From positions 61,927,483 to 61,991,482 of the forward strand of contig CM072802.1 in the NCBI GenBank assembly GCA_037013495.1: DNA of 64,000 nucleotides, written 5' to 3'. Each line of letters begins with the position of its first letter. Position 1 is the stretch's first letter. This DNA comes from Hippophae tibetana. Lineage: Eukaryota; Streptophyta; Magnoliopsida; Rosales; Elaeagnaceae. Below the pieces are notes generated by a model. It searched no databases. It saw only the letters and a program-made list of their open reading frames with translations, and had not been told where the DNA came from. Position numbers and translations under genes: made by a program. This document shows, in pieces, positions 10,589 through 23,543 of this stretch.

Positions 10589-12440
10589 TGATGAGCAAAA
10601 TCGGTATCACCGATCCTCCCATTACTTTGATTTTATATTTATAAAACTCTCACAAGTGTACGAATCATTTCGAATAAAATGATAAGTATATATACACCCA
10701 AGGTCGATCTAAGGAAGGAATATATGTGGTTTTTAATTTATTATTCAAACTTTTAAAAATGAAATTAAATCCTAAACATTCTGTCACGATATTTTGGGTT
10801 TTTGTGTTTCTAATCTAATAACATAAAAATAAACATAGATATAGATTCAATAAATATTTATGCAAATTGTATCTTTTATAATAATGGAGTATTTATGGAT
10901 ATAATAACTAAGTTAATTATGCTTGCTCATATTATTTAGTTTATTAAAGATATAAATTGATATTTATTGATTCTCTCTTTTTTATATGAATATCACCTTT
11001 GGTAGGGTTAGATATTCTTTGCTAACTAAACAAATCAATTAACACCTATGGGTGAGGTTGATAACTAATTTGGTTAATTAAATTAATTCCTTTTTCTAAG
11101 AGATTGAAAATGAACCATTTAAATTCCACCTTTGGTGGGGTTAGACAGTTTAAACTTTATTCAAGGTGTCTAAATTAAACCTAAGAATTTAGTTATCCGA
11201 GTACTAACTTTCAAGTTTTAAAACCATTATTGAAAACATGTTGTCAATACATTTTCAGATAATAATTCTTATAAGAACTTTTGAAATAGAGCTTCACTCT
11301 AACTACCAGGAGATTGTACCAACAAATAAAAGAGCACTACTCTAAATCAGATCGGATAACTAAACCTTAAAATGTAATTTTTAGATTTAAGTTTCTAATG
11401 AAAAATAATATATTTCTCTCTAACATTCTTAATATAAAATCTTGAATAAAAAAAATCAATTCATTTTAAAGATTTTTACGTATTTAATATTTTTCAAGCA
11501 TAACAAAGTTATTATAATATCATGTTTACAAACAGCCAGCAATGTTAAATTTAATCACAGACAAATTAAATATAACATGTAAGAATAAAACATAAAAAAT
11601 ACCTGCAAAGAAAATAAAATCCTTATAGTACTTTGATGCTAACTCTATTGCTAGAAAACCTCCAAATGGAATTTGCACTTCTATTTATTGAATCAAAAAA
11701 GCAAATAAATTACAAAAAGAGAAGAACTCTAAAACTAAGAAAAACTAACTAAGAAAAGCTAAAAACTAAGAAATGGAGAGAAAGAAAGAGAGAAGAAGAT
11801 GTTTTGAAGGTGTTTTTAGGTGTGATTTGAAGTGAAGAGAAATTAATGAGGGTATTTATAGGTGAGGAGAGGAAGAAAAAGTGGGTGAAAAAATGATTAA
11901 AAATGGTGGAAACATGGAGTAGTGAATGATGACATCAATGTTGGCGTGGGGCACGATGGCGGGCACGGATTGGGGCAGATGGCGGGCGCGGATTGGGGCA
12001 GATGGGCACAACGCCACACACGGATTAGGCGCAGATGGATTGGACGATGCGGCGGGCGCTGATGGGCGTGCACACGTGCGGACTGGGTGATGCGCGCATT
12101 GTTCGTGGGGTTGGGTGCTTTGTCCGGCGCTGTTGGGCGGCTGGGTGAACGATTTCCTTCTTTTTGATCCTTTTGACCAATTTTGTCCAATTTTTCCATA
12201 TTTGTTGACCTTTCCTCATTTAATTTATGAATATATTTACAATGTATTGCCTTCGGTATTTTTATTTGAGTGTTTAAGTTACTTTTTAAGCGAAAATACC
12301 TAAAAAACAATAAAAATACCCGTGATTCCGAAAAGATAGATTTATATAAATTTATGATAAAATCATATAAATATATATATTTTTAATCAATTAACGTGCA
12401 TAAAATCATGGTAATTTTATTACTTTTTGAGTACTCATCA
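10589..12440 (-). mobile_element. Solo LTR, copy 3 (1852 bp), TSD GCGAT
   Basis: It starts TGATGAGC and ends GTACTCATCA, flanked by GCGAT at 10584-10588 and 12441-12445. It aligns along its length with copies 2 and 4 but is somewhat more diverged: the leader hairpin is partly deleted near 11711, and the GC-rich block (about 11935-12150) is quite different. The minus-strand TATA box is at 11853-11860. There is no internal region or partner LTR. Confidence 0.92.
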
Positions 12441-12445
12441 GCGAT

Positions 12446-14085
12446 ATGTATACTTGTGTATTTATTGCATACACTTCGTGTATGACAATCAATAAAACAC
12501 CTCATTTTTCTCCAAATAGACATCTAAAGCACAAGAGAAGGAAAAACAGGTAAGATATGAACAATAAACAATAGAAGACATATGAAGATCTAGACATATA
12601 GAGATCTAACACTCAATATATTAGGTACAAGAAGGAAGAGCCTAGTAAAATAGAGAAGATGTAGTCTATATGGCATGAAATATGAATGACAAGGCTACAA
12701 GAAATAAAGTCCTAATACTTTGGCACTACATGTTGAAATCATGTGATGTCAATGCAACTAGCAGAGGAGAATACTAGCAAAAGGTGCAAATAGTTAGGGA
12801 TAGCAATAGATAAGACAATTCACATAATAAGAAATAAAAAGAAGTAGTGAGAAATAGATATGCATAAACAAGAAGACAAGGAACATGAAAACAACAAAGG
12901 TTCATGGAGATAAAAAAATTCACAAAAAAATAACATCCCACACACTAGTGACAAAGGGCATAAATATACAAGGTTTGTATATGTATAGATAGAGCTCTAG
13001 AATCAAGCACCTAAGTGGTTAAGCCTAAACTTGGGTGACCTACTCTAATACTGACTAAGAACTCCATACCAAGGAACAATTTCACAAAGGCTAGTTGTTC
13101 TTCTCACCTAAATAGGCAATAAGGATCTTGATAATGGTTGAAAATTCCAACCTATGGAATCTTTTCCCGGTCTCTATTCCAACTCGACAAAGTAGGTCTC
13201 GTAACGTGAATTAAGCAAATAACACAATGGAAGAAAACAACATGCTGAGTTCAACATATAGTTAAAACAGCTAGCACATAAGAAAACATCAATATGTGGT
13301 TAACATATAAGTGACGGTGTGAATAAGGCATACTAGTATGTGGAAACATCATATAGAATGTGAGTCAAGCATACATATATCAAAAGCTATACATGATTTT
13401 CAATCACTTCAAGACCTCATATGTGGGAACATATTTAGTAAATGATGATTGTACTCTCATAGCATGCAATCATACATAACACAACATACCAAAGAAAAAG
13501 TCTAACACTTGGTAAAAAACTAGGGTAAGGAAAAGCTACCTTCTTAGAGACACACACCAAGCTCACATGGAGGCATATTAATTCCAATAAGTAGAAGTAA
13601 AATCCAAAAGCTATAGGCATACGAAAAGCAAAAGAAAGAAAGCATGTAACAACATAAATCCAATAAGCTTTCTAATCAGAATCAAAATATAGTATTTATG
13701 TACAACAAATAATTCCCTAAAACATAATAAATAAATACAACTCAATAAAAATAAATGCAAATACCTATGTCAGTTGGGACCTCTACCTTAACTAGCTATT
13801 ACTGCTCTCAATTATTGCATCCATAACTACATGGTGCAACACACAAACCCAACTTTCATTCAAAACCAATAGCATTCAATGTAGCTCGATTAGAAATTAA
13901 AGATTAATAAAGTGAATAAATAGTGTATACCCAATCGTGGGAACTACACTAAACCACAAGCTACCACCAACCAATCACGAGAAATACACTAAAACTATAA
14001 ACCATAAACAACTTATGTGAGTAATACACTCAATCATATACAATCAAGAACTAGCATTGGAAATACACTAAACCACGACTACCAA
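12446..14085. other. A-rich intergenic DNA, nothing recognised
   Basis: No conserved frame or terminal repeat found. A small hairpin (CATACAC, TTC, GTGTATG) is at 12468-12484. Loose repeats of the phrase AATACACTAAA occur around 13930-14080. This is probably decayed transposon sequence. Confidence 0.5.
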
Positions 14086-15742
14086 TAATGCACAAAATTA
14101 TTGCGTACAAATTTTGTATGATTTATAAAATGCTTACAAATGCTCGAATCACTTATAGAAAATGATAAGTATAATACCAAGGTTGGTCTAAAAAGCAATC
14201 ATGTAGTTTTTAAATTAATCAATGAATTGTTAAAAATAATAATACTTAAATATTCTATCAAAATGTTTATGTTTGAAAATCTAATCTATTGACATAAAAA
14301 TAAAGACAAATTCAATAAATATTTGGGCAATTAAACATTTATCATGCTATGGAGAATTTATGGGATCCATTAGCTAGTTGGTTATGCTTGCTCAAAATTG
14401 AGTAGGCTATTCAAAATATGAGAATATCCTAAGGTAATGATAATTTTTCTTTGTTAATTAAACTTTAACTTGTCACCTTCTATCGGGTCAACAATTTAAG
14501 CTTATATTAAATTTGGCTCCTTTTCTAAGAAATCAATAAATCATTTGATTGCCACCTTCACTAGGGCCAACAATTTAAACTCGTATAAAGTGTTTAATTT
14601 AGATTAATGATTTAAGTATCTAGAATGTAACTTTCATGTTTTAAATCTATTACAAAAAATATGTCATTAATATATTTTTTAATAATAAATCTTATAAAAA
14701 GTATTGGAATGAAGTTCTTTGAATCAGATCCATAATATTTTATCTAAATCTAAGAGTTGACTCTGAATCAGATCCAAATAATTAAATCTTAAATCTAACT
14801 CTCTTGTTTAGTATGAAAAATATTGAATTAACATACTTTTCTTTAACAAAATTTTGTTTAAAACTTGATGAAGAAATAAAACTTAATTCATTTTATAAAA
14901 ATATTTAGTCTACTTTAATACTTTATAAGCGTAACAATATTACTTATATCTCATATTATTTATTACTAGACATGCATAATTTATTAATTGATCAAAAAAT
15001 TAAATATAGCATGCAAAATAACACATAAAGATAATCTAAAAGAATACATTTAAAATATATCCTAATAGAATCTCTGTATTATTTCTATTTTGCAACACCT
15101 ACAAACATAATTTCCATACTTGTTTACTTTATTAAAGGTAAGCTATTACATAAACTAGAATTTGTTCAACTCCCAAATGAGAGAAGACCTTTAAACTACT
15201 AAAAGAAAAGTTAAAAAGCATAAACAAACTAAAGAAATTAAAGGAATGAAATGGCTAAGGAATACTTGATACAATGGAATAGGCATCCTATTTTAGGTTT
15301 AGAAAATGAGATTAGACATGTGGTACTATGACACACACTTGTACTCAGTCCAAGTATCTCATGTCGTGGCAAACAAAATTTTCACTCTGTATCCCACATC
15401 GATTCTGGGATGTGTTAATTCTTTACCCTTTTGATCATGCCATGGCACACAAAGTTTCATGCCATGGCAAGTACTATTTTGAAACATTTTGTACACTTAT
15501 TTTCTTGTACCAATTTTATATGGTTTGGAACATTGCAATGGAGTGCTTCAAGTATTGTTCTTCAAGTGTTGATCAATTTCATCTTTTTAAATCTAAAATA
15601 TATTCAAAACAACCAAATATACACGTGATTATGAAAAGATAGATTTGTAGAAAATGATAGTAAAATTTAGTAAATACAAATATATTTAATCAATTAATAT
15701 GCATAAAATCACAATATATTGAGTGCTTTAGAGCACTCATCA
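14086..15742 (-). mobile_element. Old, diverged LTR of the same family, copy 5
   Basis: The right end GAGTGCTTTAGAGCACTCATCA (15721-15742) matches the family terminus. Inside, words such as ATGATAAGTATA, CCAAGGT, GGTTATGCTTGCTC and the CACCTT...GGG(T/C)CAACAATTTAA blocks follow the same order as in copies 2-4, but with many changes. The left end near 14086 is not sharp, and no matching target duplication was found (CAACC follows the right end). The GC-rich block of the younger copies is absent; that place holds ordinary sequence with two GCCATGGC palindromes (near 15437-15480). Confidence 0.75.
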
Positions 15743-16740
15743 CAACCTCTAACTAGCTTCTTGCTATTTAATGAAAGAACTAGCTTATAGTCTTGACACA
15801 ATTGTATTTAGCATAAGTAACTAGCCTTTAAACCTTTAGGTTGCCCTATTGGATGAGTTTATGTCTCATCAGGGCTTTCAGATATAATACCCATAAATAT
15901 CAATTCAAAATGCAAAAAATTAAAAATAAATAACAATAATAAACAAATAAACAAATGAAATAAATAAAAACTAAATTTAATAAAGTAAAAATAAAAATGA
16001 AAAAGATAAAAAATAAAAAAACTACTCATGCTTTTTAATTTCCTTTACAATTACAATTAAAATCTATATCACAAGTTATTTTAATATTCTAAATATTTAG
16101 GATTTATTATAATAATTAATTGAAAATCTCTTTCATAGTTCAATCTAAAATGTATTAATATTAAATTTACTCAATCTCAATGTAAGGAATTCGATGCTTT
16201 GACTCTAACCGCAAAATGCATTCTCTCAAATATACTAATCATATTAGTTCAAGCACTCATTTAAAGGTATATGTGAATAGAGTTCATGTAAAGAAATAAA
16301 ATAATAGAAGAAAAAGCTCAAAGTGGTGCATAAATAATGATCTCATGGAAGAAATCAAGTGAAAGGATTTTATAAAAAAACAAATATCATGTTCATTTAT
16401 TAATTAAATTCATCAAATAAAAATCTCAAGTTATGTGTCTTTAAGAGACGAAGAAAATGCATTAACATCTTGGGGATTTATTTCCTATATTTTTCTTTTT
16501 CTTTTATACGTAACCACTTCTCACAAGTTTGAAGGATAAAGGGCCATCGTATTTAATTTATACTATTCATTTATCTATGTTTTTCTTATTGGCTTTTCTT
16601 TCCTTTTTTAGAGATAATATTTTTATTAGATAAAGGATATATGTACATAATTTACATAGTTTGTATGATAAGGTGAGTAACTCATTTATGGCTTTTTTTA
16701 TTGGTTTAGGTAATCCCATGCAAGTCTCTTTTTATTGGTT
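15743..16740. other. Low-complexity AT-rich spacer, nothing recognised
   Basis: It contains A-rich runs (about 15900-16020) and no usable frame. Near 16690-16750 a phrase TTTTTATTGGTTTAGGTAA occurs twice in tandem. The missing left terminus of the CACTA element might lie here, but I found no CACTA-starting inverted repeat. Confidence 0.45.
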
Positions 16741-16770
16741 TAGGTAACCCTATGCTACATCCTACATGGA

Positions 16771-16800
16771 TAGCGTCGGTTCACCACGTCAACCAACGCT
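16771..16800. repeat. Left outer subterminal repeat pair (GCGTCGGTT / AACCAACGC)
   Basis: TAGCGTCGGTT at 16771-16781 is followed by an inverted relative, GTCAACCAACGCT, at 16788-16800. The same word recurs at 17171-17226 and, as GTCAACCGACGT, near 26714 at the other end of the element. In En/Spm such words bind TNPA; binding here is inferred. Confidence 0.6.
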
Positions 16801-16870
16801 ACGTCCTACGTGTAATTTTTTTTATTAAAAAATGCAGTTTAAAATTGAAAATTTCTTTTACGTATAATGT

Positions 16871-17160
16871 TTTTTTAGGTCAATTATTATTTTATTTGAC
16901 TCTTTAAAATTTAAGTTAGATATATATATATATATAGTATATATATTTTTTTGAGACAATTGGTTTTTAAAATTATGTAATTTTGTTTATTTGTTTGGAT
17001 ATTTAATTTTATGTACGTATGTACAATATATCTTTATTTAATTTTTTGTATTTGTTTGTATATTATTTTAAATTTTTATTTTATTTTTTATACTATATAT
17101 ATATATATATTCAAATTAAATTTTAAAGAGTTCAAATAAAATAATAATTGACCTAAAAAA
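16871..17160. repeat. Long inverted repeat with AT-rich core
   Basis: The left arm 16871-16935 (starting TTTTTTAGGTCAATTATTAT) is matched by the reverse complement of 17096-17160, with only a few differences over about 50 bp before the arms enter (TA)n. The roughly 160-bp core is almost pure A/T. It could be a MITE inserted in the CACTA end or part of the element's own terminus. Confidence 0.75.
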
Positions 17161-17170
17161 TAAAATGCGT

Positions 17171-17226
17171 GGATAGCGTCGGTTCGCATGGATATCGTCG
17201 ATTTTTCACGTCAACCGACGCTATCC
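17171..17226. repeat. Perfect 14-bp inverted repeat of the subterminal word
   Basis: GGATAGCGTCGGTT (17171-17184) is mirrored exactly by AACCGACGCTATCC (17213-17226). It stands just upstream of the transposase leader exon, where it could serve both end recognition and promoter control. The function is inferred from position only. Confidence 0.65.
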
Positions 17227-17895
17227 ACACGTATTAATCCGTTTCTCTTCTCTCTTCTTCACTAGAATTCCTTTTTCAATTTGTGCAGAAACACTTCAAA
17301 ACCGAGCTCACCCTCCATTCTTTCTCATTTTTCGGCCACCTTCGACCACCATTTCCAATGCCATTTTATGGGTTATATTCCTCTTCTTATTATCTTTCAG
17401 ATCCTCTATTTTTTTTTGAGCGAAATACTCAAATTTTTTATACCCATTTTCTTACTTATTCTCACTTACAAAACACCCATTTTTTCTTCCTTTCCTTCAT
17501 TTAGTCACTTCATTTACTCTTGTAAGTATTTCTATTAACCCTACATACATGTTATTTAGTTTGCTTTATTTTTTTTATAATTTTTTGATTTATGTATGTT
17601 TTGTATTATGCTTGTTATTATATGTTTGGCTTTTTTTCTATGGAAATAATATCTGGATGTTATGGGTTTGAGGGACTATAATATTTACCGTACGTGGATA
17701 AATTTATTTACATATAAATAATTATATTTTATTAAGTAAAAGTAATACAATTGTAAAATGATTAAAATGATAAATGTTTGTAATATGTATGTTTTGGTAT
17801 ATATTCTAATAATTAGGGAATTTATATATAATAATACTTGAAATATACTGATTGGATACATAATTAATTTGCTTAATTAATGTCATTAATAGAAA
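17227..17895 (+). promoter_or_regulatory. Transposase promoter/leader exon and first intron
   Basis: A CT-rich leader (17235-17520) ends in a good splice donor, TGTAAGTATTTC, near 17521. An AT-rich intron follows, and an acceptor (AATAG) precedes the ATG at 17896. The leader is homologous in inverted orientation to 26375-26690 at the right end. Open frames of 73-85 codons in the leader are not conserved in the mirror copy and are not called as genes. Confidence 0.55.
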
Positions 17896-20800
17896 ATGGA
17901 CAACTCTTGGATGTCAAAGTGTAGAATTGAGGAGGACTACATTTCTGGAGTTGAAAGTTTCATGGAATTTGCTTGTAGTAATAATGGAATTAGAATGATT
18001 CGATGCCTATGTGTTAAATGTAAAAATGAGCGACTTCATGAATTTGACAAGGTTAAGTATCACCTTATCTGAAGTGGTATTCTTTTGAGCAATAAATGTT
18101 GGTATTATCATGCAGAAAAAATTGATAATACTCATGGGGAAGAGATAAATAAGAATGTGAGTGGATTACATACATCTTATCATAATGTATAGACAGAAAA
18201 TATGTTTCATAGTGTTGAAGATGAACTACGTGAGGATGATCTCGAAACCTTTAAAAAACTTCTAGAAGATACCAAAAAACAGTTGTATCCAAAATACAAG
18301 AAATACACTAAAATGTTAGGATTGGTTCATTTGTACAATGTGAAGGCAAAACATGGTTTTTTTTGACAAGGGATTCACAGAATTACTAAATCTACTAGTC
18401 GATATGTTTCTTAAGGGTATTGAATTGGCATATTCAATGTACAAAATGAAGAAATCTCTTAGTCAATTTGGCATGGAATATCATAAGATTCATGCTTGTC
18501 CAAATGATTGCATTATTTATAGAAAATAATATGAGACATCAGATGATTGTCCGATGTGTAAAGAATCGAGATGAAAGCATGGTACAAATGAGACAACACA
18601 TAAGAAAGGCGTGCCTGCAAAGGTTCTTTGGTACTTTCCTTCGATTCCTCACTTTCAAAGATTGTTCAACAGTATAGAGACATCAAATATGTTGACTTGA
18701 CATTCAGATAATTTATCTGATGATGGGGTGCTACGTCATCCTTGTGATTCTCCAAATTGGAAAGTAGTAGATAATTTATCTCCTCAATTTGCATTTGATC
18801 TACGTAATCTTTGTTTTTCCATTGCTGCTGATGGAACTAATTCATATAGTTCCTTTAGTAGTAGATATAGTTTGTTGGTCAATAATTATGGTAACATACA
18901 ACCTTCCTCCCTAGTTGTGTATGAAAAGAAAATTCATGATGTTAACATTATTGATCTCAGGACCGAAACAACCTGGTGTTGATATTGATGTATATTTGTA
19001 GCCTCTGATAGATGATTTAAAGATGTTGTGGAATGATAGTGTAAATGTTTACAATACACATAAAGAAGAACACTTTAACTTGAGGGGGGTCCTTTATGGA
19101 CAATTAATGATTTTCCTGCCTATGAAAACTTATCAGGATACCTAACAATTGGTTACAACGGATGCCCTAAATGTAGTGATGGAACTTCAACAACTTATCT
19201 TGTTCGCGCACGAAATATGTCTTATAGAAGACATAGAAGAGTTTTTCCATCTGGACACAAGTTTAGATACCAAAAGAAACAGTTCGATAGTGAAGAAGAT
19301 CATGATCATACACCCCGAACTTTGCGAGGTGTTGAGATATTAAGGCAATTGAATGGTATGACATTCAAACGATATGGAAAGATGAAAAAAAAACTCAATA
19401 AGGTAGGAAAACGAAAGAGGTCAACTAATGAAATGGATGAAAAGGAAAAAGAGTTGGAACCGACTTACCATGGTTGTTGGAATACAAAATCAATATTTTG
19501 GGAATTACCTTATTGGAAAGACCTACACATTTCTCACATCTTAGATGTCATGCACATTGAGAAAAATGTATGTGGGATCTTGATTGGTACTTTACTTAAT
19601 ATACTTGGAAAAAAAAGGATGGAATTAAAGCAACACTGGATTTAAAGAAACTAGGCATACGACCTGAATTGGCACCAAGGGTGGAAAATGATAAGAATCA
19701 AACATACTTGCCACCAACATCATATAAAATGTCAACAAAATAGAAGGATGTGTTTTGTAAATGTTTAGAGGGTGTGAAAGTTCTTGATGGTTACTCATCC
19801 AACTTAAGAAATTTTGTGTCTATCACCAATAAGAAACTTTATGGATTGAAATCACATGACTGTCATTTCTTAATGCAACAGTTATTACCAGTTGCTATTA
19901 GATCAATTCTTCCAGAACCTGTTTGATTATCAATAATTCATCTTTGGTCATTCTTCAATACAATATGCAATAAATCTATATCAATTAGCGAGTTAAACTC
20001 TTTATAGAAAGATGTTGTAGAGAATTTGTGTCTAATTGAAAAAAAAATTCCTCCTTCTTTCTTCGATATAATTAATGATTCACTTGTGTGTTCATTTAGT
20101 TTGAGAGTTTCAATTGTGTGGTCCTACTTACTTAAGGTGGATGTATCCTTTTGAGAGATATATGCAAGTCCTTAAAAGATATGTAAATAATAGAAATCGA
20201 CCTGAAGGATGCATGGTGGAACGCTACATTGCTGAAGAGGCCATTGAGTTTTGTTCTGAGTACTTTAGTGGTTGCACTGAAATTGGGAATCCTATGCACA
20301 AGTTTTTCTTAGAATGTCACATGATTCAAGTAGGTAACTATGCTTGGTGGAAGTAAGAAATTGTTTATTGATTGCACTCGATGGAAAAAAGCACACCGAA
20401 TCATTTTGGTAAATAATAATGAGGCACAACTGTACATAGAGTAAGTGATGTTTAACCTTTCCATTTATGCAAAAAGTATTTTATATTTAACTATTAATGA
20501 TGATATCTACTTCATATATCTTTAATAACATTATAGGATGCATTTAAACTTATTGAAGATCGATCCTTGTTATAAAAAATAAGGAGGAGAAAATGGTTGT
20601 ATGATGAACATAAGCGAGAGCTTATTAATTGATTTTGCAACCATATAAGTGTCACAAACAAAAATTCATGTATGTTCCTCTATCTATGCAATGTTTTAAA
20701 ACTTTTCTTTAAACACATTTCATGTTTTTTGTATACATAGATTCGAGATGAACTCAAGAAACCTAATCATAAAATAACAGAAAGTTTAGAATGGCTTGTA

Positions 20801-21280
20801 CATGGTCCAAAATTCAATGTCAAATCATTTTATAGTTTCACAATAAATGGATTGAGGTTTACGACTCAATCTAGGGACAAAGTCCGAGTAAATCCGAATG
20901 GTGGTGTGAAGATGGTTGCACAAACTATGTAATTTTTCCAGTTCAAAAGATGGTAATCTTGTACTTTTTGATAGAACATATTATGGTATAATTCAAGAGA
21001 TTTGGGAATTGGATTATGAGGTCTTCCATGAAACAGTTTTCTTATGTGATTGGGTCAAAGATCTTATCAATGTTGGATATAAAATAGATGATTTTGGATT
21101 TACCCTTGTAAAGTTTTCTAAGATAAGTCACACTGATGATCAGTTAGCACTTCATGCAAAATAAGTATTTTATGTGAGCTATCAAATTGACACAAGATGG
21201 TATGTTGTGTTAACGCCTCGACAAAAAGAGTTTTACCATTGTGATGCTTTAGAAGATGACGACCCTATGCATGATACATG
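17896..21280 (+). pseudogene. CACTA transposase, TNPD-like, decayed
   Basis: From the ATG at 17896 the protein begins MDNSWMSKCRIEEDYISGVE, the Transpos_assoc domain, with CLCVKCKN. It is broken by TGA at 18070-18072, TAG at 18190-18192, a frameshift at a run of T near 18356-18364, and more stops and shifts after that. Transposase_21 parts follow in several frames: GMEYHKIHACPNDCIIYRK near 18470-18525, KGVPAKVLWY, QPGVDIDVYL and the HILDVMHIEKNVC block near 19530. After these come a DUF4218-like stretch (RWMYPFERYMQVLKRYVNNR, about 20128-20350) and a DUF4216-like stretch (20916-21164). Introns are suggested near 20442-20536 and 20670-20742. The domain order is normal for the family. It cannot make a full protein. 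Confidence 0.88.
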
Positions 21281-22797
21281 AACCAATATTAGTAATTACT
21301 CAAACAAATTGCCTAATATATGTGATGATCTAGTTGATGATAATGATTCTTCGTCATGGGGCATTTGAAGGAATATATGTATACGATCAACAACCCAAAT
21401 GATCCATTGGGGCATTTGAAAAGAAGGGGTTGGGCGAATATACCTTATGCTCCACTTAACCCAGATGATAGAGTACCCGTTCTATTTGATGCTACTGGTA
21501 ATCCAATAGGGGAAAATGGCCAACAATTGAAATCCTCTATTGGTAGACTTGTGAAGTCTAGTATACCAATCAATATAAATGATTGGACTTAGGTTGACGA
21601 AGATGAAAAGTTCAAAATATGGATAACCATTTGTGTAAGTTTCTTATATTTTATAATCAATTACATATATTATATCTTTTTTGTATTATATCTAATCTTT
21701 TGTGTAATGTGCTTTTACAGAATAGTTACAAAGTCAATGACACTTGGAAGAGCAATTGTTATAAGATTGCAAATAAGGTGTGAAAGGAATACAAGACTTC
21801 TAGATTGACAAGAAATTCTCTGTTTCCATATTTGGAACCACTTGATGAAGTAGAGCTTTACAAAATCCGTAAAGGACACCCCCGGATTACACCTAAAGTT
21901 TGGAAGGACTTCATGGATTATAGATGTATAGATGAATTTTAAATTATTAGGGAAGAACATTAGAATATACAAAATGCATAACATTCTTCCTAACCGTACT
22001 GGGAGGTCTTCAAATCCTGAAGTTAGATATATAATGGTATTATTAATTTGTGTTAATTTATAAATATTTTTATATTTATTTTCCTCAATTTAATTTCATG
22101 TCAGGGTTAATAATATTTTCATAATTTATGTGGGAAGTTGAATTGGGTAGACCTGTTACCTGAACTGAATTGTACATAGAAATAAAGACTCCCAAAATGA
22201 AGAAGTCAAAACTGATGACTAAGTGATGAGTGCTCAAAAAGCACTAAAATAACCATGATTTTATGCACATTAATTGATTAAAAATATATATATTTATATA
22301 AATTTGTCTTTTTCGGAATCACGGGTATTTTTATTGTTTTTCAGGTATTTTGGCTTAAAAACATAACTTAAAGTATCAAAGAGGAATACTGGAAGCAATA
22401 CATCACAAATATATTAATAAATAAATGGGGAAAGGTCAACAAATATGGAAAAATTGGACAAAATGGGTCAAAAAGGTCAAAAATGTCAAAAAGGAGAAAA
22501 TCGTGCCGAGCCCCGCCGCGCCGAGCCCCGCACGCGCAGCACCCCCCACGTCCGCGTGCATCAGCGCGCACTTTGCTCCAAATCCGCGCGCACCCCAGCG
22601 CACTGTTCCTATTCACGCGCGCGCCCCTGCGCGCAGCGCCTGCCCTTCCGCACGCGCCGACGCCCATTTCGCCCCATTTTTGCGCGCAGCCGCCCCATGA
22701 TGTCATGCTGACATCATCAATGACCTCAGCAATTACACTCCTCGTTTTCACCATTTTTTATCATTTTTTTCACTCGCTTTCTCTCTCCTTCCTCACC

Positions 22798-22997
22798 TAT
22801 AAATACCCCCATTCCCTTCACTTCTAAACACACCTAAAAACCATTCTTCTCTTCTCTTTCTTTCTCTTTTTTCTTAGATTTTTAGTTTTTTTTAGTTTTT
22901 AGTTTTCTTAGTTAATTTCTCTTAGTTTTAGAGTTCTTCCCTTTTTGGGAAGAACTATTTATGTTTTTGTAATTTTTTAGCTTTTTGATTCAATAAA
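22798..22997 (+). promoter_or_regulatory. LTR core promoter and poly(A) signal (copy 4)
   Basis: TATAAATA at 22798-22805 is followed by a CT-rich leader, the hairpin and AATAAA at 22992-22997. The span from TATA to AATAAA would correspond to much of the R region. The other copies keep the same order. Confidence 0.65.
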
Positions 22998-23543
22998 TGG
23001 GAGTGCAAATTCCGCTTGGAGGTTTTCTAGCAACGGGAATAGCGTCGAAGTTCTGTAAGGATTTTATTTTCTTTACAGTTATTTTTTATGCTTTATTCTT
23101 ACATGTTATATTTAATTTGTCTGTGATTAAATTTAACTGTGCTGGCTGTTTATAATCATGATGTAATAATAACGTTGTTATGCTTGCGAAATATTAAATA
23201 GGTAAAAATCTCTAAAATGAATTGATTTTGTTTTTATTCAAGATTTTATATTAAGAATGTTAGAGAGAAATATATTATTTTTCATTACAAATATAAACCT
23301 GAAAATTAGATTTTAAGGTTTAGTTATCAGGTCTGATTTAGAGTAGTGCTCTTTTATTTGTTGGTACAATCGCCCGGTAGTTAGAGTGAAGATCTATTTC
23401 AAAAGTTTTTATAAGAATTATTATCTGAAAAATGTATTGACAACATGTTTTCAGTAGTGGTTTTAAAACTTGAAAGTTAGTACTCAGATAACTAAATTCT
23501 TAGGTTTAATTTGGACACCTTGAATAAAGTTTAAACTGTCTAA

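Noticed and set aside
8100-12440. Copies 2 and 3 as the two LTRs of one short element with a 620-bp interior
   Set aside because: Each copy has its own different 5-bp target duplication on both sides, so they are separate insertions.
15328-15642. A 104-codon plus-strand frame in the old LTR copy
   Set aside because: It lies in the U3-like part of a diverged LTR, with no known domain; judged a chance open frame.
17281-17538. Open frames of 73-85 codons in the CACTA leader
   Set aside because: They lie in a CT-rich leader that ends in a splice donor, overlap each other in different frames, and are not kept in the mirror copy.
22368-22827. Overlapping frames of 88-128 codons rich in Ala, Arg and Pro across the GC-rich LTR block (also near 7125-7418, 9476-9797, 11897-12310)
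   Set aside because: High GC removes stop codons in all frames on both strands; the block differs between copies and lies in an LTR upstream of the promoter.
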